Shown one piece after another: positions 1-6,239 of a stretch of 31,120 bases of DNA; within the stretch, counting starts at the first letter, position 1; every line of letters begins with the position of its first letter. Source of the stretch: a virus; the IMG/VR virus record IMGVR_UViG_3300031964_000067, positions 1 through 31,120 of that record; one strand, 5' to 3'. The position numbers were made by a program, and so were the translations under genes. The notes beneath the pieces were generated by a model. It was not told where the DNA came from. It did not search any database and saw only the letters and a list, made by a program, of their open reading frames with translations.

Positions 1-127
1 CCAACTTCATGTACGCGTCCATCTTATCGAATGCCTCAAGCTGAGACTGATGCTTCTTGCTGAGTTTGTAGGCGCCTAGATCAAGACTCACTATCGGGGA
101 TGCCTTTGGCTTATTGGGGTCTTTCAT
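1..127 (-). CDS. Unknown protein, N-terminal part only (runs off the window)
   Basis: A reading frame starts with ATG at 127 and stays open to base 1, giving 42 residues that begin MKDPNKPKASPIVSLDLGAY and go on into a Lys/Gln-rich segment. The start overlaps the stop of the upstream membrane-protein gene in an ATGA, the coupling used throughout this phage, which is the main reason to call it. I do not recognise the family and the C-terminus lies outside the window. Confidence 0.6.
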   Translation of the reverse strand, partial: MKDPNKPKASPIVSLDLGAYKLSKKHQSQLEAFDKMDAYMKL

Positions 128-327
128 TCCTCATCCTCCATCGCTTCCCTAGCGCACGCGAAGTCGTCCCAGATGAAGCTAAGCAGGATCGCAGCGACGA
201 AGCCAACGACAAGCGCCAAGGTCATCGCCATGACGTGCGGCATGTCTACGTAGATGCATAGAAGGATCAGGATGGCGTAGCCGGCTAGGACTAGGGAAGA
301 TTGCCATAGGGCTCGGAAGATGGTCAT
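124..327 (-). CDS. Small two-span membrane protein
   Basis: The product is 67 aa with two hydrophobic segments, about residues 10-29 and 32-53, separated by a very short loop, and an acidic tail ending EAMEDEE. This predicts a helical hairpin in the inner membrane. It starts in a TAATG overlap with the gene before it and ends in an ATGA overlap with the next, so it belongs to the leftward early operon. No family is recognised. A small early membrane protein could be a host-takeover or superinfection-exclusion protein, but that is only a guess. Confidence 0.65.
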   Translation of the reverse strand: MTIFRALWQSSLVLAGYAILILLCIYVDMPHVMAMTLALVVGFVAAILLSFIWDDFACAREAMEDEE

Positions 328-476
328 TAGGAACGCTCCAGTTTTCGTATTTGAAGCTCAAGATCGCGGATGTACTCTTCGATGGAATACCTGTCTTTAC
401 TGGCTGCTCTATCGCCACCACATTCATACATCTGATTCTCTAGGCGGATAAGGCAGTCCTCAATCTCCCAATTCAT
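327..476 (-). CDS. Small acidic coiled-coil protein
   Basis: The product is 49 aa, beginning MNWEIEDCLIRLENQMYECG, with a heptad-like C-terminus (IEEYIRDLELQIRKLERS) that predicts a short coiled coil. An upstream in-frame start would overlap the preceding gene by about 60 bases. The start at 476 is preferred because it lies one base after that gene's stop and is preceded by GGAG eight bases upstream. Function unknown. Confidence 0.65.
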   Translation of the reverse strand: MNWEIEDCLIRLENQMYECGGDRAASKDRYSIEEYIRDLELQIRKLERS

Positions 477-477
477 G

Positions 478-915
478 TCACTTTCTCCGCCAAAGACGAA
501 CGGGTGCCGTGTGCCGCGATCCATTGATCGAAGGCTCAAGTCCAGCGTAAACGATGCGATCTTCGCGGATGGCGCGGCGCACGATTTGGCCCCAAGCTGA
601 TCCGTTGTAAGGTTCTTTGAGGCCGTGAGCGTAGGCGTGGGCCTTGACTAGCTCCACGGAAAAGCACGAAAAATGTTCAGCCGCGTATGCCAGTAGGTAC
701 TTGTACGCCAGCTCCGACCAAAACGGGTCTATGGCGCGCTGACGTTTTGAGGATCGTTCGATACCCTCCAGAGCTAGCTGCTTTCCTTGGTTAACGTCTC
801 CGGACCGCTGCGTAATGCGGATGGTCGGACCGGTCTTGGTCGCATAGCCAAGCGGAGACCATGCTGATGCACGCGTTACCGAGTCGAACAATCTTTGTTT
901 GATCTCATCTTTCAT
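478..915 (-). CDS. Probable winged-helix DNA-binding protein
   Basis: The product is 145 aa. Residues 1-60 are basic and low in predicted structure. The C-terminal half (about 65-145) contains ELAYKYLLAYAAEH, then FSVELVKAHAYAHGL, AWGQIVRRAIREDRIVYAG and a final VRLWRRK. This pattern (helix, helix, recognition helix with an AWG..RRA core, then a wing) resembles small phage winged-helix proteins that often sit beside replication genes; that comparison is from memory. It is coupled to the HTH gene by an ATGA overlap at 912-915. A role in replication or early regulation is inferred. Confidence 0.6.
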   Translation of the reverse strand: MKDEIKQRLFDSVTRASAWSPLGYATKTGPTIRITQRSGDVNQGKQLALEGIERSSKRQRAIDPFWSELAYKYLLAYAAEHFSCFSVELVKAHAYAHGLKEPYNGSAWGQIVRRAIREDRIVYAGLEPSINGSRHTAPVRLWRRK

Positions 916-1106
916 GGCTTCTTCGCTCCTTTCTTGCCGAATCTGTGGCCCAGCGCCATGATCTTGACGCCAAGGGCGTACTTTGGCTCACTTCCCCTTC
1001 CGATGGCGCTAACGGTTACCTGCGTGCACCCTACCTTGTTAGCTATCGCGTGCTGCGTCCATCCGTTGCTCATCAGTGCGTTAATTGCGTCTTGCGGCGT
1101 GATCAT
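912..1106 (-). CDS. Small helix-turn-helix (Cro/XRE-like) regulator
   Basis: The product is 64 aa and is almost only an HTH domain. Residues 17-38 (TQHAIANKVGCTQVTVSAIG) fit the XRE/Cro helix-turn-helix: a short helix, a GC turn and a recognition helix. The C-terminus is basic (RFGKKGAKKP). The gene is first in the leftward operon and lies beside the divergent control region at 1107-1228, the usual place for a Cro- or repressor-type protein acting on its own and the opposite promoter. Its start has AGGAAG five bases upstream. Whether it acts as Cro or as a repressor cannot be told; no long CI-like protein is visible. Confidence 0.75.
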   Translation of the reverse strand: MITPQDAINALMSNGWTQHAIANKVGCTQVTVSAIGRGSEPKYALGVKIMALGHRFGKKGAKKP

Positions 1107-1133
1107 GGGTTCTTCCTGCTAGAGTTCGAGACC

Positions 1134-1162
1134 ATTTCATCACATCGGACAACATTTAGCAA
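1134..1162 (-). promoter_or_regulatory. Candidate leftward early promoter
   Basis: On the minus strand TTGCTA (plus positions 1157-1162, 4 of 6 matches to the -35 consensus) is followed after 17 bases by TGAAAT (1134-1139, 4 of 6 matches to the -10). It lies 28 bases upstream of the HTH gene start. The match is moderate and is supported mainly by position. Confidence 0.4.
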
Positions 1163-1164
1163 GT

Positions 1165-1179
1165 ACACTATTGACACTA
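1165..1179. promoter_or_regulatory. Tandem ACACTA repeat, candidate operator
   Basis: ACACTA occurs at 1165-1170 and again at 1174-1179, nine bases apart, between the divergent early genes. The second copy overlaps the -35 box of the rightward promoter and the first abuts the -35 of the leftward one. A protein bound here would affect both promoters. The small HTH protein encoded at 912-1106 is the obvious candidate; this is inference. Confidence 0.35.
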
Positions 1180-1199
1180 GAAAAAAGACGTGTTCCAAT
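1171..1199 (+). promoter_or_regulatory. Candidate rightward early promoter
   Basis: A perfect TTGACA (1171-1176) is followed after 17 bases by TCCAAT (1194-1199, 4 of 6 matches to TATAAT). It lies 30 bases upstream of the first rightward gene at 1229. It is the best sigma70-type match I see upstream of the operon and probably drives 1229-7585. Confidence 0.55.
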
Positions 1200-1228
1200 G
1201 TGCCTCAAGACGAACCACGGGGATGACA

Positions 1229-1363
1229 ATGCACGATGACCTTTCGCTAGACGAACTCCAATCCCTGCTTGAGCAGTCCATCGCCAAGCATCACGAGCCA
1301 CGCCAGCGATATGCTGATCGCATGGCAACCAACGATTCAACCAACAAAGAGGAAGACGCATGA
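1229..1363 (+). CDS. Small acidic protein, first gene of the rightward operon
   Basis: The product is 44 aa, beginning MHDDLSLDELQSLLEQSIAK and ending NKEEDA. The N-terminal half predicts an amphipathic helix; the tail is polar. GGGG at 1219-1222 is spaced six bases from ATG 1229, which favours this start over an in-frame ATG at 1223. The stop overlaps the next start in an ATGA (1360-1363). It is the first gene after the predicted promoter. No family is recognised. Confidence 0.6.
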   Translation: MHDDLSLDELQSLLEQSIAKHHEPRQRYADRMATNDSTNKEEDA

Positions 1364-1680
1364 AAATGTTCCGTCAAGGCGACGTTATGATCCGGCAGGT
1401 TGCTGAGCTGCCCAACGGTTCCACTGCCGTCAAAAATGAATTCCGAATCGTCCTAGCTCACGGCGAAGTGACCGGCCACGCCCATGCCGTGCGTGTGGAG
1501 GACGCTGTGGAGTTCACGCGGGCCGATGCGGCGGGTGCTGTTCGCCGCTTCCTGGAAGTTGCCAGCGCTGCGAGCGTAGTGCACGAGGAACACGCAACAA
1601 TCCCTCTTCCCGCTGGTTTCTACGAGATCGTTATCCAAAGAGAATACCACCCCGAATCCATTCGGTCGGTACAGGACTGA
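1360..1680 (+). CDS. His-rich small protein paired with the tetrapeptide-repeat gene
   Basis: The product is 106 aa. Clear motifs are FRQGDVMIRQV near the N-terminus, LAHGEVTGHAHAV (about 32-44), VHEEHATIPLPAGFYEIV (about 74-91) and QREYHPESIR (about 93-101). His 34, 40, 42, 75, 78 and 97 could form a metal or ligand site in a small beta-rich fold; this is inferred. From memory, proteins with this same QGDV...LAHGEVTGHAHA...HEEH...QREY pattern are found in bacteria next to DUF6745 proteins with long xxQL/xxQV repeats, as here. It is coupled upstream by ATGA and ends two bases before the repeat-protein gene. Function unknown. Confidence 0.75.
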   Translation: MKMFRQGDVMIRQVAELPNGSTAVKNEFRIVLAHGEVTGHAHAVRVEDAVEFTRADAAGAVRRFLEVASAASVVHEEHATIPLPAGFYEIVIQREYHPESIRSVQD

Positions 1681-1682
1681 TC

Positions 1683-3113
1683 ATGGCTAAGCGCATCGAA
1701 AAACTCAACAAAGAACAAGTAAGCCGCTTGCCGGAGTTCCGTGATAAGTGGATGGCTCGTGGTCTGGCTACAGGGCCATGTGATCGTGAGGCCATGGAAC
1801 ACGCCGCTGACGAAGCCTATCGCTGCGCCGGTCTTCCCATTCCAAAACTGAAGATTTGGCTTGGTTCTCCCTTTGCCGGAGCTATCGGTGCGCATTTTCT
1901 CGCTCATTCTCCTAATATTTCAGGGGATCAGGTCAGGAATCAGGTCTTGAATCAGGTCGGGGATCAGGTCGGGGATCAGGTCAGGAATCAGGTCAGTTAT
2001 CAGGTCTGGGATCAGGTCTGGGATCAGGTCTGGGTTCAGGTAGGGGCTCAGGTCTGGGCTCAGGTCTGGGCTCAGGTCTTGAATCAGGTCGGGGATCAGG
2101 TCAGGAATCAGGTCGGGGATCAGGTCAGGAATCAGGTCTGGGATCAGGTCAGGAATCAGGTCGGGGCTCAGGTCTGGGCTCAGGTAGGGGCTCAGGTCTG
2201 GGCTCAGGTCTGGGCTCAGGTCTTGAATCAGGTCTGGGCTCAGGTCTTGAATCAGGTCGGGGATCAGGTCAGGAATCAGGTCGGGGATCAGGTCTGGGCT
2301 CAGGTCGGGGATCAGGTCTGGGCTCAGGTCTGGGCTCAGGTCTTGAATCAGGTCGGGGCTCAGGTCGGGGCTCAGGTCGGGGATCAGGTCGGGGCTCAGG
2401 TCGGGGATCAGGTCTGGGAAGCAGGGTATGGTCAACAAGACTCGGCGTGGCTGGCTTTTTACGAATTTTTTGGCCAAGTTTTTGGAATGGAGATTTGCAA
2501 CAAGTTGGCTGGCTTGGATTTACTCTCAGAATGCGGATGGTGGTGGCCTTTTGCTGGCGGGGTGATTCTTACGGAGCGACCTGTCTCCTTGCATCGCGAC
2601 GATCAAGGCCGGCTGCATAACGAAAGCGAAGCAGCCATGAAATATCCAGACGGTTGGAGCATCCATGCGATTCACGGGGTTCGTGTGCCTGCTGACGTTA
2701 TTGAAGATCGATCATCGATCACGGTCACACGGATTGCCAACGAATCGAATGCCGAAATTCGCCGTGTAATGATCGAGCGTTACGGCATGAATCGTTACAT
2801 GCTCGATTCCGGATCGGAGATTATTCATAGGGATGCTACGGGAATTCTGTACCGCAAAGAAGTGCCTAATGACGAACCTATCGTGATGATTCGCGTCCTT
2901 AATTCGACACCGGAGCCTGACGGTGTGATGACGCGTGAGGAGGCAATAGAAGTGTTTGGGGACGCGGCGAAAGCAGCTATGAACTCTCCAAAAGGATCAA
3001 GGTTCAAGGAGTACAGCATTCGCGTAAGTCCTGAACTCACCAAGGCCCATGCAGCGGTAGCCTGGACATTTGGTCTGACCGAAGAGACCTATCATCCGGC
3101 GATTGAGTCATGA
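1683..3113 (+). CDS. DUF6745-like protein with 41 tetrapeptide repeats
   Basis: The product is 476 aa in three parts. Residues 1-80 are a helical head with [20 protein letters not shown]. Residues 81-244 are 41 uninterrupted four-residue units of form xxQV, where the first position is G, W, R, L or S and the second D, A, N, Y or V. Residues 245-476 are a compact domain rich in Trp and Gly ([61 protein letters not shown]) ending [15 protein letters not shown]. From memory the two flanking domains match bacterial DUF6745 proteins, which also carry such repeats; that is recall, not a search. The repeats probably stack as a solenoid or ladder with aligned Gln and Val. It forms a likely functional pair with the gene just upstream and overlaps the next gene by ATGA. 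Biochemical role unknown. Confidence 0.8.
   Translation: MAKRIEKLNKEQVSRLPEFRDKWMARGLATGPCDREAMEHAADEAYRCAGLPIPKLKIWLGSPFAGAIGAHFLAHSPNISGDQVRNQVLNQVGDQVGDQVRNQVSYQVWDQVWDQVWVQVGAQVWAQVWAQVLNQVGDQVRNQVGDQVRNQVWDQVRNQVGAQVWAQVGAQVWAQVWAQVLNQVWAQVLNQVGDQVRNQVGDQVWAQVGDQVWAQVWAQVLNQVGAQVGAQVGDQVGAQVGDQVWEAGYGQQDSAWLAFYEFFGQVFGMEICNKLAGLDLLSECGWWWPFAGGVILTERPVSLHRDDQGRLHNESEAAMKYPDGWSIHAIHGVRVPADVIEDRSSITVTRIANESNAEIRRVMIERYGMNRYMLDSGSEIIHRDATGILYRKEVPNDEPIVMIRVLNSTPEPDGVMTREEAIEVFGDAAKAAMNSPKGSRFKEYSIRVSPELTKAHAAVAWTFGLTEETYHPAIES
1923..2414 (+). repeat. 12-bp minisatellite, 41 in-frame copies
   Basis: Forty-one tandem 12-base units run without interruption inside the 1683-3113 gene. The typical unit is GGGGATCAGGTC. 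Bases 7-11 (CAGGT) never change, base 12 is C in all but two units (A in units 10 and 22), and variation is confined mostly to bases 1, 2, 4 and 5. Thirteen units read GATCAG and so contain a GATC site. Longer blocks recur, such as the unit series LN-GD-RN-GD at units 14-17 and 28-31, which suggests growth by slippage or unequal recombination. Copy number is likely to vary between isolates. Confidence 0.95.
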
Positions 3114-3469
3114 ACACTTGGGTAAAACAAATCCCTCACTCTCCATGGCATCGCACGCCGATGGAAGCTATCGCGATGCTGATCGAGGATGAATGTGATC
3201 GTCTCGTAAATGAGGAAACTTACGACGAGAAGGGAATGGACTTGGATGTAATGGATTGCTGCAAGCGACTTTCCGTAACGCACTTGGACCATGCCGACCG
3301 ATGGGATACCGCTCTAGTCGATGCCGTGTACTCGCTGAAGGAGGGAGAGATTGTTGAACTGCTGGCCAATGGCGATGATGCCGAACTTGGCAAGAGGCTG
3401 CGCGAACTGGCTATCAAGAGTTTCGCTAAGGACATTTTCGATGATGCTAAGACGGAATGCCTAACATGA
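3110..3469 (+). CDS. Unknown acidic protein
   Basis: The product is 119 aa and mostly helical, beginning [20 protein letters not shown] and with an acidic middle (IEDECDRLVNEETYDEKGMD). It overlaps the repeat-protein stop in an ATGA and is followed in the same way by the HNH gene. I see no catalytic motif and no recognised family. Its place directly after the repeat protein leaves open that it belongs to the same cassette. Confidence 0.7.
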   Translation: MNTWVKQIPHSPWHRTPMEAIAMLIEDECDRLVNEETYDEKGMDLDVMDCCKRLSVTHLDHADRWDTALVDAVYSLKEGEIVELLANGDDAELGKRLRELAIKSFAKDIFDDAKTECLT

Positions 3470-3951
3470 GTATTGAGGCGGTAGAAATTGATGTGGGATG
3501 GGCTACTAATTTTTTATTGAACAACTACGCAGATGTTACTGAAACAGGTTGTTGGCTTTGGCTTGGAAAATGGGATAGGGCAAAGTATGGAAGAGTATAT
3601 AGAGGGAAGAAATCTGTTTCAGCGCACAGATTTTTCTTCACAATACACAAGGGTAGGATACCTAAAGGAATGTGCGTTTGTCACAGATGCGATACTCCGG
3701 CATGCGTGAACCCCTCACATCTTTTCTTGGGCACTCAAAAGGAAAATGTGATTGATAGATATAAAAAAGGTAGATTCTCTGGTTACACTCATCCACGGGC
3801 AAAATTAACTTTTGACCAAATAAATTTGATACGTTCTTTGAACCTGACAAACGCTAAGATTGCAGAGTTGTATGGAGTTTCTAGAGCTTATGTAAGCAAG
3901 ATAAAATGCTCAAAAACGTGGGAGGATTTGAGATGCGAAAAACATCTTTAA
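3466..3951 (+). CDS. HNH endonuclease with C-terminal helix-turn-helix
   Basis: The product is 161 aa from ATG 3466, which overlaps the upstream stop; an in-frame ATG at 3457 would add three residues. GCWLWLGKWDRAKYGRVYRG (about 28-47) and SAHRFFF (52-58) lead into CVCHRCDTPACVNPSHLFLG (70-89), a typical HNH_3-type motif: His73, Asn82 and His85 are the likely catalytic or metal residues and the four Cys (70, 72, 75, 80) are candidate zinc ligands. A C-terminal segment (about 115-150, LTFDQINLIRSL...AKIAELYGVSRAYVSKIK) is a helix-turn-helix for DNA recognition. The gene is markedly AT-rich compared with its neighbours, as expected of a free-standing homing endonuclease acquired by transfer. 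Confidence 0.9.
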   Translation: MSIEAVEIDVGWATNFLLNNYADVTETGCWLWLGKWDRAKYGRVYRGKKSVSAHRFFFTIHKGRIPKGMCVCHRCDTPACVNPSHLFLGTQKENVIDRYKKGRFSGYTHPRAKLTFDQINLIRSLNLTNAKIAELYGVSRAYVSKIKCSKTWEDLRCEKHL

Positions 3952-4085
3952 TGCCTGATTTACATGAAATGATGGAACTTAGCAGCGAGGAGCGCGAAGA
4001 ACTTTTCGCCCTTTTAAGGCTAGAGAGATTGCTGCTTACTATCGTGGTTAGGCCATTACAGGAGAATCCGCCATGGGCGTATTGA
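3933..4085 (+). CDS. Small unknown protein overlapping the HNH end
   Basis: The product is 50 aa (MRKTSLMPDLHEMMELSSEE at the start, ending NPPWAY). A strong GGAGG lies at 3921-3925, seven bases before ATG 3933, and the frame overlaps the HNH 3' end by 19 bases. The sequence is an acidic helix followed by a Leu-rich helix (LFALLRLERLLLTIVV). The good ribosome site and tight packing with both neighbours support a real gene. Function unknown. Confidence 0.6.
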   Translation: MRKTSLMPDLHEMMELSSEEREELFALLRLERLLLTIVVRPLQENPPWAY

Positions 4086-4237
4086 TGCACGCACAATCGA
4101 TGGAGGAAATACGCCAGCTAAGTAACGCTGAGCGCCGCGCAGAGTGGTCTTACAAGTACATACTTGCGGAGCGGGATGAGTCGCATGTTGTGGATCATGA
4201 TGCGCGAGACGTTGTAACGGATGACGTGAAGGTGTAA
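4073..4237 (+). CDS. Small unknown protein
   Basis: The product is 54 aa, beginning MGVLMHAQSMEEIRQLSNAE and ending DVVTDDVKV. GGAG at 4061-4064 is eight bases from ATG 4073, and the frame overlaps the upstream small gene by 13 bases. It predicts a single helix followed by an acidic tail. Its LSNAERR segment loosely resembles the LSSEERE segment of the gene before it, so the two may be distantly related. Function unknown. Confidence 0.55.
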   Translation: MGVLMHAQSMEEIRQLSNAERRAEWSYKYILAERDESHVVDHDARDVVTDDVKV

Positions 4238-4245
4238 CAAGAACC

Positions 4246-4296
4246 CGCGCCTAGAGCAATGCTCGATAGGCGCGTTAATCGGATGGTGAGACATCC
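4246..4296 (+). promoter_or_regulatory. Two consecutive RNA hairpins in the 4238-4332 gap
   Basis: The first hairpin pairs CGCGCCTA (4246-4253) with TAGGCGCG (4267-4274), and inside it GAGC (4254-4257) with GCTC (4261-4264) around an AAT loop. The second pairs GGATG (4281-4285) with CATCC (4292-4296). There is no T tract after either, so this is not a standard intrinsic terminator. It is the only sizeable gap in the rightward operon and could be an attenuator, an RNA processing site or an mRNA-stabilising element ahead of the recT segment. Confidence 0.5.
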
Positions 4297-4332
4297 AAAC
4301 GGCTCAGGCCGATACTATCAAGGGATTCTAAG

Positions 4333-4785
4333 ATGAGCAACTTAACATCAGTTCCAGCGGATAACTGGAAGCGCAAGGAAGTTTGGAAGCGTGAGGGATC
4401 AAATTTCGCAGTCGAAGTATCGCGCCATGAGTGTCATGTTTTTCATGATGATGGATGCTTCGATAGTGAAGGTCCGCATCGTTGGTGCGTGTATGTGTAC
4501 GTTTACCCCAAGCATCCATCATTTTCAGAGTTCAAGCCAGAAGGTGATTTGTACGATCAGCCGAGCTTTGGGATGCATTGGGGAAATTCATATTTCCGAG
4601 TGTGGCGCAGCGACGAAGGCGAGATCAAGAGCTTTCAGGTAGGAAGCGATTACAACCATTTCGACGACTGGAGATACACACGCATGGCTACGAAGAAAGA
4701 GGCTTACAGCGTATTCGCGGATGCTGGCGAGATTTTCGACATGATGGCTTTGCGTGAGAAATCCGTTGCGGAGAAATCGGCATGA
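4333..4785 (+). CDS. Unknown protein upstream of recT
   Basis: The product is 150 aa and rich in aromatic residues: HRWCVYVYVYPKHPSF (about 49-64), FGMHWGNSYFRVWR (about 78-91) and YNHFDDWRYTR. The middle predicts antiparallel beta strands and the C-terminus is helical (KKEAYSVFADAGEIFDMMAL). It overlaps recT by ATGA at 4782-4785, so the two are translated together and probably act in the same process, such as DNA recombination. I do not recognise the family. Confidence 0.75.
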   Translation: MSNLTSVPADNWKRKEVWKREGSNFAVEVSRHECHVFHDDGCFDSEGPHRWCVYVYVYPKHPSFSEFKPEGDLYDQPSFGMHWGNSYFRVWRSDEGEIKSFQVGSDYNHFDDWRYTRMATKKEAYSVFADAGEIFDMMALREKSVAEKSA

Positions 4786-5774
4786 GCAACGATACGAACT
4801 TGGCGAAGGCTCTTCCGTACCAGGAGGCCATCAAGAATTCGCGGGATCGCTTCCAGAAGGTTGCTGCACAATCGGTGAACTACGACAAGGAATCGATCTT
4901 CGCCATGCAGGCATTGATGAAGAATGACTTCTCGATGCAGACGGCGAACAAGAATCCACAGAGCGTCATCCTTGCGATGATAAACGTAGCCTCTACAGGG
5001 CTCACGCTTAATCCTGCCAATGGATATGCCTACCTTGTGCCACGCGATGGCGCCATTGTGCTGGATATCAGCTACAAGGGCCTGATCAAGATAGCCACGG
5101 ACTCAGGTGCCATACTTTGGTCACGCGCTGAGGTTGTCTATGGTGATGATCAGTTCAGCTACAACGGCCCGGCAGCCATGCCCGAACATCGGGCTGATCC
5201 CTTCAAGAAGGATCGCGGCGAGATTGTAGGCGCGTACTGCATCGCCAAGACCAAAGATGGCGACATACTCACCGAGACGATGCCCATTGCCGAGCTTGAA
5301 AAGATTCGCGGCAAATCGAGCGCATTCGTCAAGGGATCGGCTGGTCGCAAGGGGCCGTGGGAAGAATGGTTTGAGCAGATGAGCAAGAAGGCTGTCATCA
5401 AACGGGCTAGCAAGACGTGGCCGTATACCGATGATCGTCTTGCTCAGGCCATTGAGGTAGCCAACGTATCGGAAGGCGGATACGACTTTGAAGGCCGCCC
5501 ACCGCAGCTTACGCTTGAAGATGGCCGTAAAGAAAAGCACGACGAAGCCGTAGATCAGTATCAGGGTGTCATTGAAGTGATCAAGCGCAATATCGCCTTG
5601 TGGGATGATGACAATGACAATGTAGATGCCCTGTACACCGTGGCCGAAACCTGGAATGAGCTTAAGGCCGGTCCACAATGTGACCTGTGGCTAGCACCCA
5701 GCAAGGGCGGAATTTTCACCACGCACGAACGCGAAGTTATCAAAACACGCTTGCCGAAGGTTGCGACGGAGTGA
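4782..5774 (+). CDS. recT: RecT-family single-strand annealing recombinase
   Basis: The product is 330 aa. Recognisable RecT features are NPQSVILAMINVASTGLTLN (58-77), GYAYLVPRDG (81-90), VLDISYKGLIKIATDSG (93-109) and MSKKAVIKRASKTWP (200-214). RecT proteins bind single-stranded DNA as oligomers and anneal complementary strands in phage recombination. They usually have a partner 5'-3' exonuclease (RecE or YqaJ type). No such exonuclease is encoded next to this gene or elsewhere in the window. The C-terminal 100 residues are less conserved. The start is fixed by the ATGA overlap with the upstream gene. Confidence 0.92.
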   Translation: MSNDTNLAKALPYQEAIKNSRDRFQKVAAQSVNYDKESIFAMQALMKNDFSMQTANKNPQSVILAMINVASTGLTLNPANGYAYLVPRDGAIVLDISYKGLIKIATDSGAILWSRAEVVYGDDQFSYNGPAAMPEHRADPFKKDRGEIVGAYCIAKTKDGDILTETMPIAELEKIRGKSSAFVKGSAGRKGPWEEWFEQMSKKAVIKRASKTWPYTDDRLAQAIEVANVSEGGYDFEGRPPQLTLEDGRKEKHDEAVDQYQGVIEVIKRNIALWDDDNDNVDALYTVAETWNELKAGPQCDLWLAPSKGGIFTTHEREVIKTRLPKVATE

Positions 5775-5959
5775 GCGGTCCCGGAAAGCCGTTCCAGCGC
5801 GGTCACGTCAGCACACACGACCTTAGCGCCGCTGGCCGCAAGGGCCGCAAAGCCTCATCGTGGCAGGTTCGGTTCAACGACAACGCGATCAAGACGATCC
5901 GCGATAAGCGGCTACAGACCATACGGGAAGTGATGGGAGCGCGACATGAAATCCACTGA
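5771..5959 (+). CDS. Small basic protein with GTG start
   Basis: The product is 62 aa and very basic (SAAGRKGRKASSWQVRF, then IKTIRDKRLQTIREVM). The start is chosen as GTG 5771, which overlaps the recT stop in a GTGA; an upstream ATG at 5687 would overlap recT by 88 bases. The charge and its position directly after recT suggest nucleic-acid binding, perhaps an accessory to RecT. No family recognised. Confidence 0.6.
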   Translation: MSGPGKPFQRGHVSTHDLSAAGRKGRKASSWQVRFNDNAIKTIRDKRLQTIREVMGARHEIH

Positions 5960-6239
5960 CGAGAAATTGCGGGAGTTGGTCGCCTCTTGGACTTGGCGCA
6001 GCCGAGTTTTTGAGTCTGACTATGAGCATGAACAAGGTAAGTCAAACGCATACCTTATGTGCGCCGACGAACTCCTATCCATCCTCGACATCCAGTCGGT
6101 ACGCGAAGGGGTGTCGGATGAGATGGTTACTTCTGCATTGAGAGCTGCCTTTGAATCTCAGGGTAGCGCTGTCGTTACGAGCATCGGAAAGATCGCAATG
6201 CGCGCCGCCCTTATAGCCGCCATAGGAGAGAAGCCATGA
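5946..6239 (+). CDS. Unknown small protein
   Basis: The product is 97 aa, mainly helical, beginning MKSTDEKLRELVASWTWRSR. It overlaps the preceding gene by 14 bases and the next by ATGA. A pattern of many short, coupled unknown genes like this is common in the early regions of tailed phages. Function unknown. Confidence 0.7.
   Translation: MKSTDEKLRELVASWTWRSRVFESDYEHEQGKSNAYLMCADELLSILDIQSVREGVSDEMVTSALRAAFESQGSAVVTSIGKIAMRAALIAAIGEKP

Noticed and set aside
1923-2414. CRISPR array
   Set aside because: Units are 12 bases and directly abutting with no spacers, and the whole tract is in frame inside a coding region.
1920-2477. Minus-strand 185-aa frame with SPDLIPDL repeats
   Set aside because: It is the antisense of the 12-bp repeat, open only because a 12-base period without stops on either strand keeps all phase-equivalent frames open; no flanking conserved sequence or ribosome site.
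5121-5678. Minus-strand 185-aa frame inside recT
   Set aside because: Fully antisense to a recognised RecT gene, with no ribosome site or homology-like motif.
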